From NCBI GenBank assembly GCA_002483605.1, contig DLIG01000021.1, positions 191,988 to 255,987 of the forward strand: a stretch of DNA of 64,000 bases, in the 5' to 3' direction. Below are positions 17,436 to 26,132 of the stretch, piece after piece. How positions within the stretch are numbered: the first letter of the stretch is position 1; each line of letters opens with the position of its first letter. Source of the DNA: Sulfurovum sp. UBA7648. Its GTDB lineage: Bacteria; Campylobacterota; Campylobacteria; Campylobacterales; Sulfurovaceae. Position numbers and translations under genes: made by a program. Under the pieces are notes generated by a model, which saw only the letters and a list, made by a program, of their open reading frames with translations, was not told where the DNA came from and searched no databases.

Positions 17436-18748
17436 ATATCCACTTTGTAGGAATTGGCGGAATCGGCCTTTCGGCACTTGCTAAATTTTTAGCAAATGAC
17501 GGGCATATAATTTCCGGGTCGGATATACGACAAAGCGAAATTACCAATGATCTAGCTACAAACTTTCACGCCAAGATCACCATTCCGCATCATAAAGATG
17601 CTGTTCATGGCGCAGATATAGTGATATATTCAGCTGCTGTTCGTAAAAATAATCCAGAATATGTCGAAGCCGAGACACTTGGGATCAAGCTTTTTTCACG
17701 CAAAGAGGCATTGAAATTTATACTCAAGGACAAAGAGGTCTATGCGGTTGGAGGAGCTCATGGAAAAAGCACGACTTCAGCTATGCTGGCTTCTTTGCTG
17801 CCAGAATCTAATGCCTTGGTCGGCGCAATAAGTAAAGAGTTTGGCTCAAACGTTAGACAATATGATAATAATAAAGTAGTTTTTGAAGCAGATGAGAGTG
17901 ATGAAAGTTTTCTAAATTCTAATCCGTATCTGGCAATTGTAACAAATGTAGAGCCAGAGCATATGGAGTATTACGAGTATGATGAAGAGCGATTTTATAA
18001 TGCTTATAGAAACTTCTTGTCACTGGCAAAAATCAAAGTGATAAATGCAGAAGACGAGTTTTTAGCAAGTTTAGATATGGATGCGGTTAGACTATATCCA
18101 TCACGCGATATAGTTGATATTTCGTATGTGCTTGTAGAAGACAAACCTTATACTAGGTTTACGCTTAAAGATTTCGGCATCTTTGAAGTTTTTGGCATAG
18201 GGGAGCATATAGCTCTTGATGCTGCTTTGGCAATATTGGCAGCATTAGAACTCGGTGAAGATGCAGAGCATGTGCGCAATAGGCTCAGGGCTTATAAAGG
18301 AATCAAAAAAAGATTTGATATAGTTCAAAATCAGCCAAACTGCGTTGTTATTGATGATTATGGGCATCATCCGACTGAAATTGCAGCTACAATTAAAGCA
18401 TTGAAGATCTATCAAGAGCTTAGAGGTTTATCTTCTTTGAGCGTCATTTGGCAACCGCACAAATATAGTCGTACTATGGATAATCTAGAAGGTTTTGTCA
18501 AATGTTTTGAAGGTATAGATAGATTAGTCGTTCTCCCTATCTGGTCGGCAGGAGAATTGCCTGTGGAGATAGACCTAAAAGGAGCTTTGATGCAGTATGA
18601 CCCGTTGATGGCAGATAGCGTGACCAAACAAGACAATATAGTTAAAATCATCAAGGATGGACATGTGATCAGCGAATACAATGACGGTATAATTGTAGCA
18701 TTTGGTGCAGGCGATATTACTTATCAGATCCGTGGGGAGCATCAGTAA
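17432..18748 (+). CDS. murC: UDP-N-acetylmuramate-L-alanine ligase
   Basis: Cytoplasmic Mur ligase adding L-Ala to UDP-MurNAc. The 438 residues contain the Rossmann-like start HFVGIGGIGLSALA, the ATP site GGAHGKSTTS (about 107-116), the FEADESDESF motif, TNVEPEHMEYY and the C-terminal DDYGHHPTEI. It overlaps the preceding hypothetical gene by 4 nt and is followed by mutS2 after 4 nt. Confidence 0.96.
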   Translation: MNIHFVGIGGIGLSALAKFLANDGHIISGSDIRQSEITNDLATNFHAKITIPHHKDAVHGADIVIYSAAVRKNNPEYVEAETLGIKLFSRKEALKFILKDKEVYAVGGAHGKSTTSAMLASLLPESNALVGAISKEFGSNVRQYDNNKVVFEADESDESFLNSNPYLAIVTNVEPEHMEYYEYDEERFYNAYRNFLSLAKIKVINAEDEFLASLDMDAVRLYPSRDIVDISYVLVEDKPYTRFTLKDFGIFEVFGIGEHIALDAALAILAALELGEDAEHVRNRLRAYKGIKKRFDIVQNQPNCVVIDDYGHHPTEIAATIKALKIYQELRGLSSLSVIWQPHKYSRTMDNLEGFVKCFEGIDRLVVLPIWSAGELPVEIDLKGALMQYDPLMADSVTKQDNIVKIIKDGHVISEYNDGIIVAFGAGDITYQIRGEHQ

Positions 18749-18752
18749 ATTC

Positions 18753-20963
18753 ATGACAAACTCCTCTTTGATAAAAAAACTTGATCTTGAGGGGTATGTA
18801 GAGAGTTTTGAAAAATTTTTGGCACGGCCGAAATCTATTATTATGCAAGGTGATACGGCAAGGCATTACCGATATATACAAGCACTTGCATCTGTTGAAT
18901 TTTCGGCACCCAAACCCATACCGCCTTTAAATACCCAACTCAATCGCCTTAAAAAACAAGCCATATTGTCTTTAAGCGAAATGTATGCATTTATACAGAT
19001 AATCCAATATTTTAAATCACTTCAAGCTCTTTCTTTGCCGTTTTTATTGCAAGAGTGGATCGGTGCTATCGAAGTGCCAAAAGAGATCGAAGCAATCATG
19101 GGATATTTTACGGATGAGGGTGAGATCAATAGCCAAAAAGATGATGAATTGTTAGATATCAATGAAGCAATTATTCGCAATAAAAGAGCTATAAAAGAAT
19201 CATTGCAACATATTTTGCATGCTAAAAATATCCAAGAGTATCTAGTCGATACGCAAATTCACTTTATAAATGACGAAGAGACGCTGCTTGTGCGCGGAGG
19301 GTTTTCAAGTGCTATCAAAGCTAGCGTAGTTGGCAGAAGTGCCGGAGGGTTTTTTTATATATTGCCCCAGTCACTCAGTGATCTAAAAGCCAAAGAAGCA
19401 TCTCTTCTGAGTCAAAAAGAGACTATTATACTGCGCTATTGCAGAGAATTTTCGGCCGTTTTTTCAACATGGGAGAGGTTTTTAAATTATATAAATAAAG
19501 AATTTGATAGATTTGATCATTATCAAGCAAGAGTATTTTTTGCCAGGGCAAAGGATTATGAGTTTGTGCTGCCTCAAAAGGGCAATAAAATAGTTTTAAG
19601 CGAGTTTTCTCATCCTGCACTGGAAAATCCAAAGCCAATAACTCTTAGTGTCGATAAAAATATTTTGCTTGTCACCGGAGTCAATGCCGGCGGAAAAACA
19701 ATGCTTTTAAAATCTATTCTAAGTGCAGTATATATGAGCAAATACCTGCTTCCTTTTGCTTGCAATATATCACAAACTGTTGTAGGCCATTTTAGTGATA
19801 TCGAAGCTATCATAGATGATCCTCAAAGCGTAAAAAACGATATATCAACATTTGCCGGACGTATGGTAGAATTCTCAAAACTATTTGATAAGCGAAATGC
19901 TATAGTGGGAGTCGATGAGATAGAGCTAGGAACGGATAGCGATGAAGCTGCCAGTTTGTTTAGAGTACTTCTGGATACATTAGCTAAAAGAGATATTGTT
20001 TTTGTAGTTACCACGCACCACAAAAGATTGGCTTCACTTATGGCATCGCATGAATCTGTCGAGCTTGTAGCTGCTTTGTATGATGAGGAAAAAAGAGTGC
20101 CTACTTATACTTTCTTGCAAGGCAGCATAGGCAAAAGCTATGCCTTTGAGACTGCCCAAAGATATGGCATTCCGTTAGATGTAGTGGCAAAAGCTAGAGA
20201 AGTACATGGAGAAGACAAAGAGAGGCTAAATGAACTCATAGAACGTTCTACCGTGCTGGAAAGTCAAATGCGTCAAAAGATCCAAGCTCTCGAGCTTGAG
20301 AAAGCTAAGCTTGATAAAAAATATACAAGGCTTGAAGAGTTGGAAATGAGTCTTCGCCAAAAATATGAAAGCAGCACAAATACCCTAGAACTAGCATACA
20401 AAGAAGCCATATCTAAAGCCCAAGATGCAGCAAGAGCAAAAGAGTCTAAAGAGAGCAGGAGATTGCTCAATGAAGCTTTCAAAGCCAAGAGTCAAAAAAA
20501 AGATACCGAAATTATCGAAGATAAAACTAAAGAGCCTTTAAAGGTCGGGGACAGGATCAAATATCGTTCGCACAAGGGTGAGCTTTTGGCTATCAGCGGC
20601 AATAACACAACTATAGAGGTTGACGGCATGAAAATGAGAGTACCTCTTGCGATGTTGAAAAAAATCTATGAGACAGCGCCGTTGCCTAAACCGAAAATAC
20701 CAAAAGCAACAGCTAGCGTAGAAAAAAGCGGTGCATCCGTATCTATAAAACTTATCGGTATGTTCGGCGATGAAGCTATGGACGCATTGGATAGATTTAT
20801 ATCAGATGCCTTGGTACATAATCTGCACGAAGTGCAGGTCATTCACGGCGGAGGCAAGGGAATATTGGCAAAACTGGTAAGCCAATACCTAAGCTCCCAT
20901 CCAAAAATAGCCAAATTTTATAGAATGCCCGGCAATTTAGGCATCACCATAGTAGAGTTATAA
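18753..20963 (+). CDS. mutS2: Endonuclease MutS2 with Smr domain
   Basis: MutS-family ATPase without mismatch-binding domain I; MutS2 proteins suppress homologous recombination or rescue stalled ribosomes. The start at 18753 (GGGGAG upstream) gives 736 residues; an in-frame upstream start lies inside murC. Walker A is GVNAGGKT, with Asn-Ala where most family members have Asn-Thr/Ser. The Walker B and D-loop region contains VDEIELGTDSDEAASLF (usually DELGxGTDP). A long coiled coil follows (about 510-620), then a KOW-like strand region and the C-terminal Smr nuclease domain with VQVIHGGGKGILA. The MutS2 LDLR-type motif is not obvious in the Smr start. Confidence 0.92.
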   Translation: MTNSSLIKKLDLEGYVESFEKFLARPKSIIMQGDTARHYRYIQALASVEFSAPKPIPPLNTQLNRLKKQAILSLSEMYAFIQIIQYFKSLQALSLPFLLQEWIGAIEVPKEIEAIMGYFTDEGEINSQKDDELLDINEAIIRNKRAIKESLQHILHAKNIQEYLVDTQIHFINDEETLLVRGGFSSAIKASVVGRSAGGFFYILPQSLSDLKAKEASLLSQKETIILRYCREFSAVFSTWERFLNYINKEFDRFDHYQARVFFARAKDYEFVLPQKGNKIVLSEFSHPALENPKPITLSVDKNILLVTGVNAGGKTMLLKSILSAVYMSKYLLPFACNISQTVVGHFSDIEAIIDDPQSVKNDISTFAGRMVEFSKLFDKRNAIVGVDEIELGTDSDEAASLFRVLLDTLAKRDIVFVVTTHHKRLASLMASHESVELVAALYDEEKRVPTYTFLQGSIGKSYAFETAQRYGIPLDVVAKAREVHGEDKERLNELIERSTVLESQMRQKIQALELEKAKLDKKYTRLEELEMSLRQKYESSTNTLELAYKEAISKAQDAARAKESKESRRLLNEAFKAKSQKKDTEIIEDKTKEPLKVGDRIKYRSHKGELLAISGNNTTIEVDGMKMRVPLAMLKKIYETAPLPKPKIPKATASVEKSGASVSIKLIGMFGDEAMDALDRFISDALVHNLHEVQVIHGGGKGILAKLVSQYLSSHPKIAKFYRMPGNLGITIVEL

Positions 20964-20980
20964 TAACAGTTTTTATAAGG

Positions 20981-20986
20981 TATAAT
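20981..20986 (+). promoter_or_regulatory. -10 box upstream of the TPR-like membrane protein gene
   Basis: TATAAT in AAGGTATAATATATC, 24 nt before the ATG at 21011. The 48-bp spacer after mutS2 contains only this box and a GGAGAAG ribosome binding site. Confidence 0.5.
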
Positions 20987-21010
20987 ATATCAAATGTTTG
21001 GAGAAGATGA

Positions 21011-21595
21011 ATGAATATAAAAGAAAATGCAAATTATGTTAAAAATGAACTTGGCAGTGACGAAAAACTCTTAGAGAGTGTGTTGAAGTTCGAAACATTC
21101 TATAATAAACATAAGATAAAAATTTTTGCCGCAATAGCAGCTATCGCTCTTTTTTTCATTAGTACTGTTGCATTGGAAGTTTGGCAGGATCACAAAAATG
21201 AAAAAGCAAATGAAGCCCTTTTGAAACTAGCAGCAAATCCTGCAGATAAAGACGCATTGGCTGTTTTGCAGGAGAACAATCAACCGCTTTATGAGTTATA
21301 TAGTTATCAAAAAGCCAGTCAGGCAAAAGATATTAAGCAGCTTCAAGAGTTGTCAAAAAGTGAAAATAAACTAGTAGCCGATCTAAGCGCATATGAAGTC
21401 GGTGCCTTGAGCCAAAAGCCAACAGATTCGGTTTATTATCAAGATATGGCTACTATCCAAAAAGTTTATGCAGCCATAAACAATAAAGATATAGCTACAG
21501 CCAAGAAATTGCTTGACACTATTGATGAAGAGTCTCCATTGGCTAGCGTAGCAAGACTGTATAAGCATTATACTATCAGTGGTGTGAGCAGATAA
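21011..21595 (+). CDS. Membrane-anchored TPR-like protein (YfgM-like)
   Basis: Protein of 194 residues with a cytoplasmic N-terminus, one membrane segment (about 35-57) and a helical periplasmic domain. The arrangement and the repeated Leu/Ala helices (for example NNKDIATAKKLLDTIDEESPLASVARLYKHYTI) resemble the YfgM/TPR_21 group, which in E. coli associates with SecYEG and periplasmic chaperones. It is followed after 15 nt by the recombinase gene. Family level is likely, the function is inferred. Confidence 0.6.
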   Translation: MNIKENANYVKNELGSDEKLLESVLKFETFYNKHKIKIFAAIAAIALFFISTVALEVWQDHKNEKANEALLKLAANPADKDALAVLQENNQPLYELYSYQKASQAKDIKQLQELSKSENKLVADLSAYEVGALSQKPTDSVYYQDMATIQKVYAAINNKDIATAKKLLDTIDEESPLASVARLYKHYTISGVSR

Positions 21596-21610
21596 TAGCG
21601 AATGTGAATT

Positions 21611-22435
21611 ATGAATGATCTGTTGGTAGCATTTGAGGAGTATTTGAGCATAGTCAAAGCCCTTGGGAAAACTACTATTTCTTCATATATCAGTGATCTA
21701 TCTGCGTTAGAAACACTTATATTTCCCAAAAAACTTACAGAGCTAAGCACTGATGAGGTGCTTGGATTTTTAGCAACATTTCCAAATAAACGCACACTTA
21801 ATCGTAAACTTTCAGCTATTAATGCGTTTTTTAATTTTTGTCATAAATATCATTTTGAGCATACTAAAATAGCAGTTCCAATGGCAAAACTGCCGCAGAA
21901 TTTGCCAAAGTATTTAGATTATGCACAGATCAGCCAATCTCTCTCTCTTATAGACAGAAGTACGCCAATCGGATTAAGAGATTATGCTTTGATACTGTTT
22001 TTGTATGCCAGCGGATGCCGTATATCAGAAGCCTTGAATGTACAAAAAAGCGATATAAATAATGAGTGGCTAAAGATTCGTTTTGCAAAGGGTGAAAAAG
22101 AACGCATTGTTCCATTAGCATTGGTCGCATTGGAAGCTCTCAATGAATACCTGAGATATCAAGATATGCAGAGCAGCTACATATGGCTGAATTATAAAGG
22201 CGAAAAATTGAGCCGCATAAGTGCCTTTAAAATAGTGAAAAAGTATCTGGGGGTTTCTCCGCATGTACTTCGTCACTCCTTTGCATCGGCACTCATTATA
22301 GGCGGTGCCGATCTGCGTGTCGTACAAGAACTTTTAGGCCATAGTTCTTTGATCACAACACAGATCTATACGCATATCCAAAAGCAAAATCTAGCCCATA
22401 CCATAGAGAACTATCACCCACTGAGGAGGTTTTGA
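21611..22435 (+). CDS. XerC/D-type tyrosine recombinase
   Basis: Site-specific recombinase of 274 residues with an N-terminal SAM-like core-binding domain and the catalytic domain. The full set of active residues is visible: R137 (GCRISEAL), K160, H218 and R221 (HVLRHSF), H244 (LLGHSSL) and the nucleophile Y253 (QIYTH). It is a chromosomal housekeeping-like neighbour, not flanked by integration repeats that I can see. XerH of Campylobacter and Helicobacter is about 80 residues longer, so this enzyme is closer in size to classical XerC/XerD. Its dif site is not in this window. Confidence 0.88.
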   Translation: MNDLLVAFEEYLSIVKALGKTTISSYISDLSALETLIFPKKLTELSTDEVLGFLATFPNKRTLNRKLSAINAFFNFCHKYHFEHTKIAVPMAKLPQNLPKYLDYAQISQSLSLIDRSTPIGLRDYALILFLYASGCRISEALNVQKSDINNEWLKIRFAKGEKERIVPLALVALEALNEYLRYQDMQSSYIWLNYKGEKLSRISAFKIVKKYLGVSPHVLRHSFASALIIGGADLRVVQELLGHSSLITTQIYTHIQKQNLAHTIENYHPLRRF

Positions 22436-22761
22436 TGAAAAATGTTGTCGATTTTTTAGGTCATAATAGAATTATTTGCAAAACATTATCTCAGATATCG
22501 CCATCAATGCTTGAATCGAGGAAAAAGGTTGATATTTATTTGGGTGTCAATCTGAAAGGATACTATTGCTCTGTTTTTGCTATTACAAAAAAGAGCAGAA
22601 TACTCCGCAAAGAAGCCGAGGAGCTTTTGGAATTGCATTCGAGACTGGAGTCAAATAACAACTCAAAAATAAATAACAAATATCTCCTAATCCAAGCGCC
22701 GTTATGTTCTAAAGCAAAAGCATTGCTTGAAGAGTTGGATTGGAAAGTTTGGCAGCTTTAG
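22435..22761 (+). CDS. Hypothetical small basic protein downstream of xer
   Basis: Unrecognised protein of 108 residues. ATG at 22435 forms a TGATG junction with the recombinase stop and has GAGGAGG 6 nt upstream, which decides this start. The sequence has a central VDIYLGVNLKGYYCSVFAITKKSR strand region and a charged helix (KEAEELLELHSRLES). No motif identifies a function. Tight coupling suggests that it is co-expressed with the recombinase. Confidence 0.65.
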   Translation: MKNVVDFLGHNRIICKTLSQISPSMLESRKKVDIYLGVNLKGYYCSVFAITKKSRILRKEAEELLELHSRLESNNNSKINNKYLLIQAPLCSKAKALLEELDWKVWQL

Positions 22762-22791
22762 ATAAATATATTCAAATATTGTAGTTTGATT

Positions 22792-23349
22792 TTAGTTTCC
22801 ATTCATGAGGTGCGTAGCTAAAATTTTGATACCAATAGCTATCAAAATAATGCCGCCCAAAAATTCAACTTTGCTCTCTAGCTTTTCTCCGCCCTTACTG
22901 CCGATATACACTCCGGCATAGCTAAACACAAAAGTCGTCACTCCTATCATTAGAAGTGAAATAAACACATTTAATGCAAAAAGATTAAGAGTAAAGCCTG
23001 CAGCCATTGCATCAATGCTTGTAGCTATCGCAAGGGTAAGCATTATTTTGTTGGAAATTATTGCTATTTCATCTTCGATATTTTCGCCAAACGATTCGTA
23101 TATCATCTTGGCGCCTATCAAAAACAACAATAAAAATGCAATCCAGTGGTCATACTCGCTGATGTATTTGCTAAGCCCGATACCACCCAAATAGCCAACT
23201 GCTGGCATAATCATTTGGAAAATACCAAAGAAAAAGCCGGCTTTTATAGCCAGTGGTTTGACACCTTTTTTCATTTTTGATCCAAGGCCGATAGAAACTG
23301 CGAACGCATCCATACTAAGTGCTATTGCTAAGATTAAAACTTCAAACAT
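22792..23349 (-). CDS. mntP: Manganese efflux pump MntP
   Basis: Inner-membrane Mn(II) exporter of 185 residues with six hydrophobic segments. The family's two DUF204-type repeats are visible, each with a conserved acidic helix: SMDAFAVSIGLG near the N-terminus and SIDAMAAGFTL in the second half. An AGGGG ribosome binding site precedes the start. It lies 70 bp downstream of the double-cubane operon on the same strand; the gap may carry its own promoter. I saw no Mn riboswitch fold. Confidence 0.92.
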   Translation of the reverse strand: MFEVLILAIALSMDAFAVSIGLGSKMKKGVKPLAIKAGFFFGIFQMIMPAVGYLGGIGLSKYISEYDHWIAFLLLFLIGAKMIYESFGENIEDEIAIISNKIMLTLAIATSIDAMAAGFTLNLFALNVFISLLMIGVTTFVFSYAGVYIGSKGGEKLESKVEFLGGIILIAIGIKILATHLMNGN

Positions 23350-23419
23350 TCTATACCCCTAAAAATAAAACGTTATTTTAGTAGTGTTTGGCTTAGAGTA
23401 TTGTAGTTTTATTTTTTTA

Positions 23420-24061
23420 TCATAGTCTTATAACCTCAAAATATATCAAGCTGCCGACTAGTATTAGTAAAAATGCAGAAAATATTTGTATCTCTTTTTT
23501 GAATTTTGAAAGTTCGGTGACTATTGTTGAAGTGATCTTGAAAATAAAAAAATAAAAAAATAAAAATGGAACAATAACCACGCCCAACCCAAAAAAAACA
23601 CCGTATAAAAGAGATGTTAAAAATGAGCTGCTTAAAGCGCTGGCAGCTATCAGCGAGCTAACTGGCAAGCAAAAACTAAATGAGCTAAAAAAACCTATTC
23701 CAAAATATCCAAATTTTGACGATGAGCTGCAAGCAGTAGAGCAAGTTTTATTTGAAAATAGAGCTAGATACAAAGAATAAATACCAACGGAAACTATAAT
23801 GATTGCGCCGATCTTTGTAAAGATCAGATCGTCTTGAATATATTTTTTAACTATATCTGCACCAAAAAATGCTATTGATGAGATAGCTGCATAAGCTAAG
23901 ATCTTTCCGCTGAAATATCGCATCAAAATAGAAAGTCCTTCTTGCTTGTCAGGTGCCCTGCCAAGCAAGATAGGTGTCATAATGGGCATACAGCTGATCG
24001 CACAAGCAGTAGCTCCTAACTGCAGGCCCATGGCAAAGATAGCAAAAAATACAAGCATCAA
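23420..24061 (-). CDS. DsbD/CcdA-like (TauE/SafE-superfamily) membrane protein, last gene of the double-cubane operon
   Basis: Protein of 213 residues with six hydrophobic segments. A cysteine pair ATACAISCMP sits in the first helix and another cysteine in FSFCLPVSS in the fourth, the pattern used by DsbD and CcdA to carry electrons across the membrane. A CSTAC pair lies in the loop before it. It overlaps the activator gene by 4 nt. In this context a role in moving reducing power to the periplasm is plausible; many such genes are annotated only as sulfite exporter family proteins. Confidence 0.7.
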   Translation of the reverse strand: MMLVFFAIFAMGLQLGATACAISCMPIMTPILLGRAPDKQEGLSILMRYFSGKILAYAAISSIAFFGADIVKKYIQDDLIFTKIGAIIIVSVGIYSLYLALFSNKTCSTACSSSSKFGYFGIGFFSSFSFCLPVSSLIAASALSSSFLTSLLYGVFFGLGVVIVPFLFFYFFIFKITSTIVTELSKFKKEIQIFSAFLLILVGSLIYFEVIRL

Positions 24062-24861
24062 TTATTTTCGTAATTATATGAATCTACACCCATAATAGCC
24101 GCTCCAAACGAAGTAGTAATTTGCGGATTTTTTGGCACAAATATTCTTTGCCCCAACTCATTTTCTATAGCATTGACTAGACCTGCATTGAGTGCCGGAC
24201 CTCCGTCAAAATAGACCCCTTCTTTTATTCCGACCCTTTTTACAAGTTTTACTATTCGTTTTGCAATAGAGTAGTGTACGCCGCAAACAATATCTTCAAT
24301 GCTATGATCATTGCCCAAAAGTCCTATGATCTCTGATTCTGCAAAAACAGCGCAAGTGCTGCTAACTGATAGTGGCGTGCCTTGAGATCTAAAGTGATAT
24401 TCTCCAAGCATGTTTACATCCATTTCGAGTTTAAGGGCAACAACATCTAAAAACTTTCCGGTACCCGCTGCACATCTATCATTCATTGCAAAATTCACGA
24501 CATTACCCTCGCTATCAAGCGAGATTGCTTTGCTGTCTTGGCCGCCGATGTTTATAATGGTCTTGATCTCACCAAATTCACTGGCTGCCGCTCTAGCTCC
24601 TATCGCATTTGCTGTTATTTCGCTTATGTTTTCATCGGCTTCTTTATATAGTTTTCTTCCATAACCGGTTGCTACTATATAGGCAATATTATTGTTGTTG
24701 AGTTCAAGTTCATTTGTAAGTGCATCTAGTGTTTCTTGAGCATATTTATAAAACATACTCCCGCTCGCACTTATTTTAGAGCCTATTAAATTTTTATTCT
24801 CATCTACAATAGATATTTTAATAGCTGTTGAGCCTATATCTATACCTGCAAAATATTTCAT
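24058..24861 (-). CDS. ATP-dependent activator of a 2-hydroxyacyl-CoA-dehydratase/double-cubane protein (HgdC/YjiL-like)
   Basis: ASKHA-fold ATPase of 267 residues (AGIDIGSTAIKISIVDE at the N-terminus). The two cysteines that hold the bridging [4Fe-4S] cluster of the homodimer are present: C130 in NDRCAAGTGKF and C170 in SSTCAVFAESEI. Family members couple ATP hydrolysis to injection of a low-potential electron into the partner protein. It overlaps its presumed partner (24858-26132) by 4 nt and the DsbD-like gene by 4 nt. Confidence 0.9.
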   Translation of the reverse strand: MKYFAGIDIGSTAIKISIVDENKNLIGSKISASGSMFYKYAQETLDALTNELELNNNNIAYIVATGYGRKLYKEADENISEITANAIGARAAASEFGEIKTIINIGGQDSKAISLDSEGNVVNFAMNDRCAAGTGKFLDVVALKLEMDVNMLGEYHFRSQGTPLSVSSTCAVFAESEIIGLLGNDHSIEDIVCGVHYSIAKRIVKLVKRVGIKEGVYFDGGPALNAGLVNAIENELGQRIFVPKNPQITTSFGAAIMGVDSYNYENN

Positions 24862-26132
24862 TTTTTCTTTCTCCGTCTAGTTTTCAATGACTCTATGAAT
24901 GCTTCAACCCTCGTACTAAGCTGGCCCCCTTGGGACGGACTATAGTCACTTTCTAGATAAAGGATCGGAATCCCTTCTTTCTCCATTGCTTCAAGTACGC
25001 TTCTTTGTTCCATTTCATAAACAGTACATCCGGCAAACGCTTGATATATCACTCCTTCGGCTTTATATTCTTTGACAAGCTGTACAACTCTTCTGATGCG
25101 GTCTTCGTTTTTGGTAAATATCGGGCAGGTGCATGCTTTTAGATATTTATCAGATATAGAATCCATCATATCATATATATTCCACTCATCCACTGCTACC
25201 ATATCATTAAACATACGGTTCGAGCTGCAAGTCTCATCAGCTACAATGATGCCGTCTGATTCTTCTATGATCTGCGGGATCTTGTAGTTTGGAAAGATAG
25301 GAGGCGAACCGGTGTAAACTATTCTAGGACTGGCTTTGCCTGTCACGGTTATCTTTTCTTTTGCTCTTATCTCAAGTTCGCTTATGAGCTTTTCAGTAGC
25401 TTCTATCCAGTTGTCTATTTTGTCAAAGAAAAAAGCATTGGTTACCAAGAAAACATCAAGCCCTAAGATAGGAACAATCTCTTTTTTTCTAAAATCTGAC
25501 AATTTGTGATAAAGCGATTGAGCATAGCCTATTTTCTTTATAGCATTTCTTAGGTCTGTACGGTTAAGTTTTTTGCCTTGAAATTTAGATAGTTCCACCG
25601 CAAACTGCTTGACACTTCTTCTCCAATATTCACGACTCGCTTCGCTCTCTTTCGTTCTAGGAAAATCTATATCTATGAGTTTATATCCGAAACTTTCAAT
25701 TGTAGTTCCTGCTTTTGTTTTTTGGTCGCATGTGGTAGGAGAAAAAACTATATCAGGCTTGTCGGTGAAATTTCCAGAAGCAAAATGCCCTACCGTTGCT
25801 TTGATAAGCGGACAGGCTTTTTGCGGCATGAGATCACTTCCTATCTCATCATCTGTGTAAAACCCGTTGCAAAGGCGCACAGGGACGCCATCAAGCGCGT
25901 AGATGATCTCGGAGGGTATTTGTATGCACATAGTTCCTATTTTCGTCTTACCATCATGCAAAGATTCATGTTTGCAATGAACCCTTTCAAATAGATCATA
26001 GAAATATTCCATGCTTTTTATGGGTGCTTTGAAGTCTTCTCTGAGAGTATTTAAAAGCTTAATGGCTTCCATGGCTTTGTGTCTATTTTGTTTCTCTTTT
26101 GGCGATTCTATGTTGTGGTTTATATTACTCAT
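24858..26132 (-). CDS. Double-cubane-cluster protein of the 2-hydroxyacyl-CoA dehydratase family (YjiM-like)
   Basis: Protein of 424 residues related to HgdB/BcrC. It has nine cysteines (C53, C69, C88, C107, C135, C302, C334, C336, C369), with the family contexts VRLCNGF, MPQKACPLIK, SPTTCDQK, DETCSSNR and AFAGC. A single large subunit plus activator, with no second dehydratase subunit, is the arrangement of double-cubane-cluster proteins, which bind an [8Fe-9S] cluster and perform low-potential reductions. The true substrate is unknown; no CoA-metabolism genes are nearby. The gene overlaps the polyferredoxin gene by 8 nt and the activator by 4 nt. Confidence 0.82.
   Translation of the reverse strand: MSNINHNIESPKEKQNRHKAMEAIKLLNTLREDFKAPIKSMEYFYDLFERVHCKHESLHDGKTKIGTMCIQIPSEIIYALDGVPVRLCNGFYTDDEIGSDLMPQKACPLIKATVGHFASGNFTDKPDIVFSPTTCDQKTKAGTTIESFGYKLIDIDFPRTKESEASREYWRRSVKQFAVELSKFQGKKLNRTDLRNAIKKIGYAQSLYHKLSDFRKKEIVPILGLDVFLVTNAFFFDKIDNWIEATEKLISELEIRAKEKITVTGKASPRIVYTGSPPIFPNYKIPQIIEESDGIIVADETCSSNRMFNDMVAVDEWNIYDMMDSISDKYLKACTCPIFTKNEDRIRRVVQLVKEYKAEGVIYQAFAGCTVYEMEQRSVLEAMEKEGIPILYLESDYSPSQGGQLSTRVEAFIESLKTRRRKKK

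Noticed and set aside
23350..23419. Mn-sensing riboswitch before mntP
   Set aside because: The spacer is only 70 bp and no paired-domain structure of the yybP-ykoY type was evident.
24058..26132. Genuine 2-hydroxyglutaryl-CoA or benzoyl-CoA pathway
   Set aside because: Only one dehydratase-like subunit is present with the activator, and no CoA-transferase, second subunit or other pathway gene is nearby.
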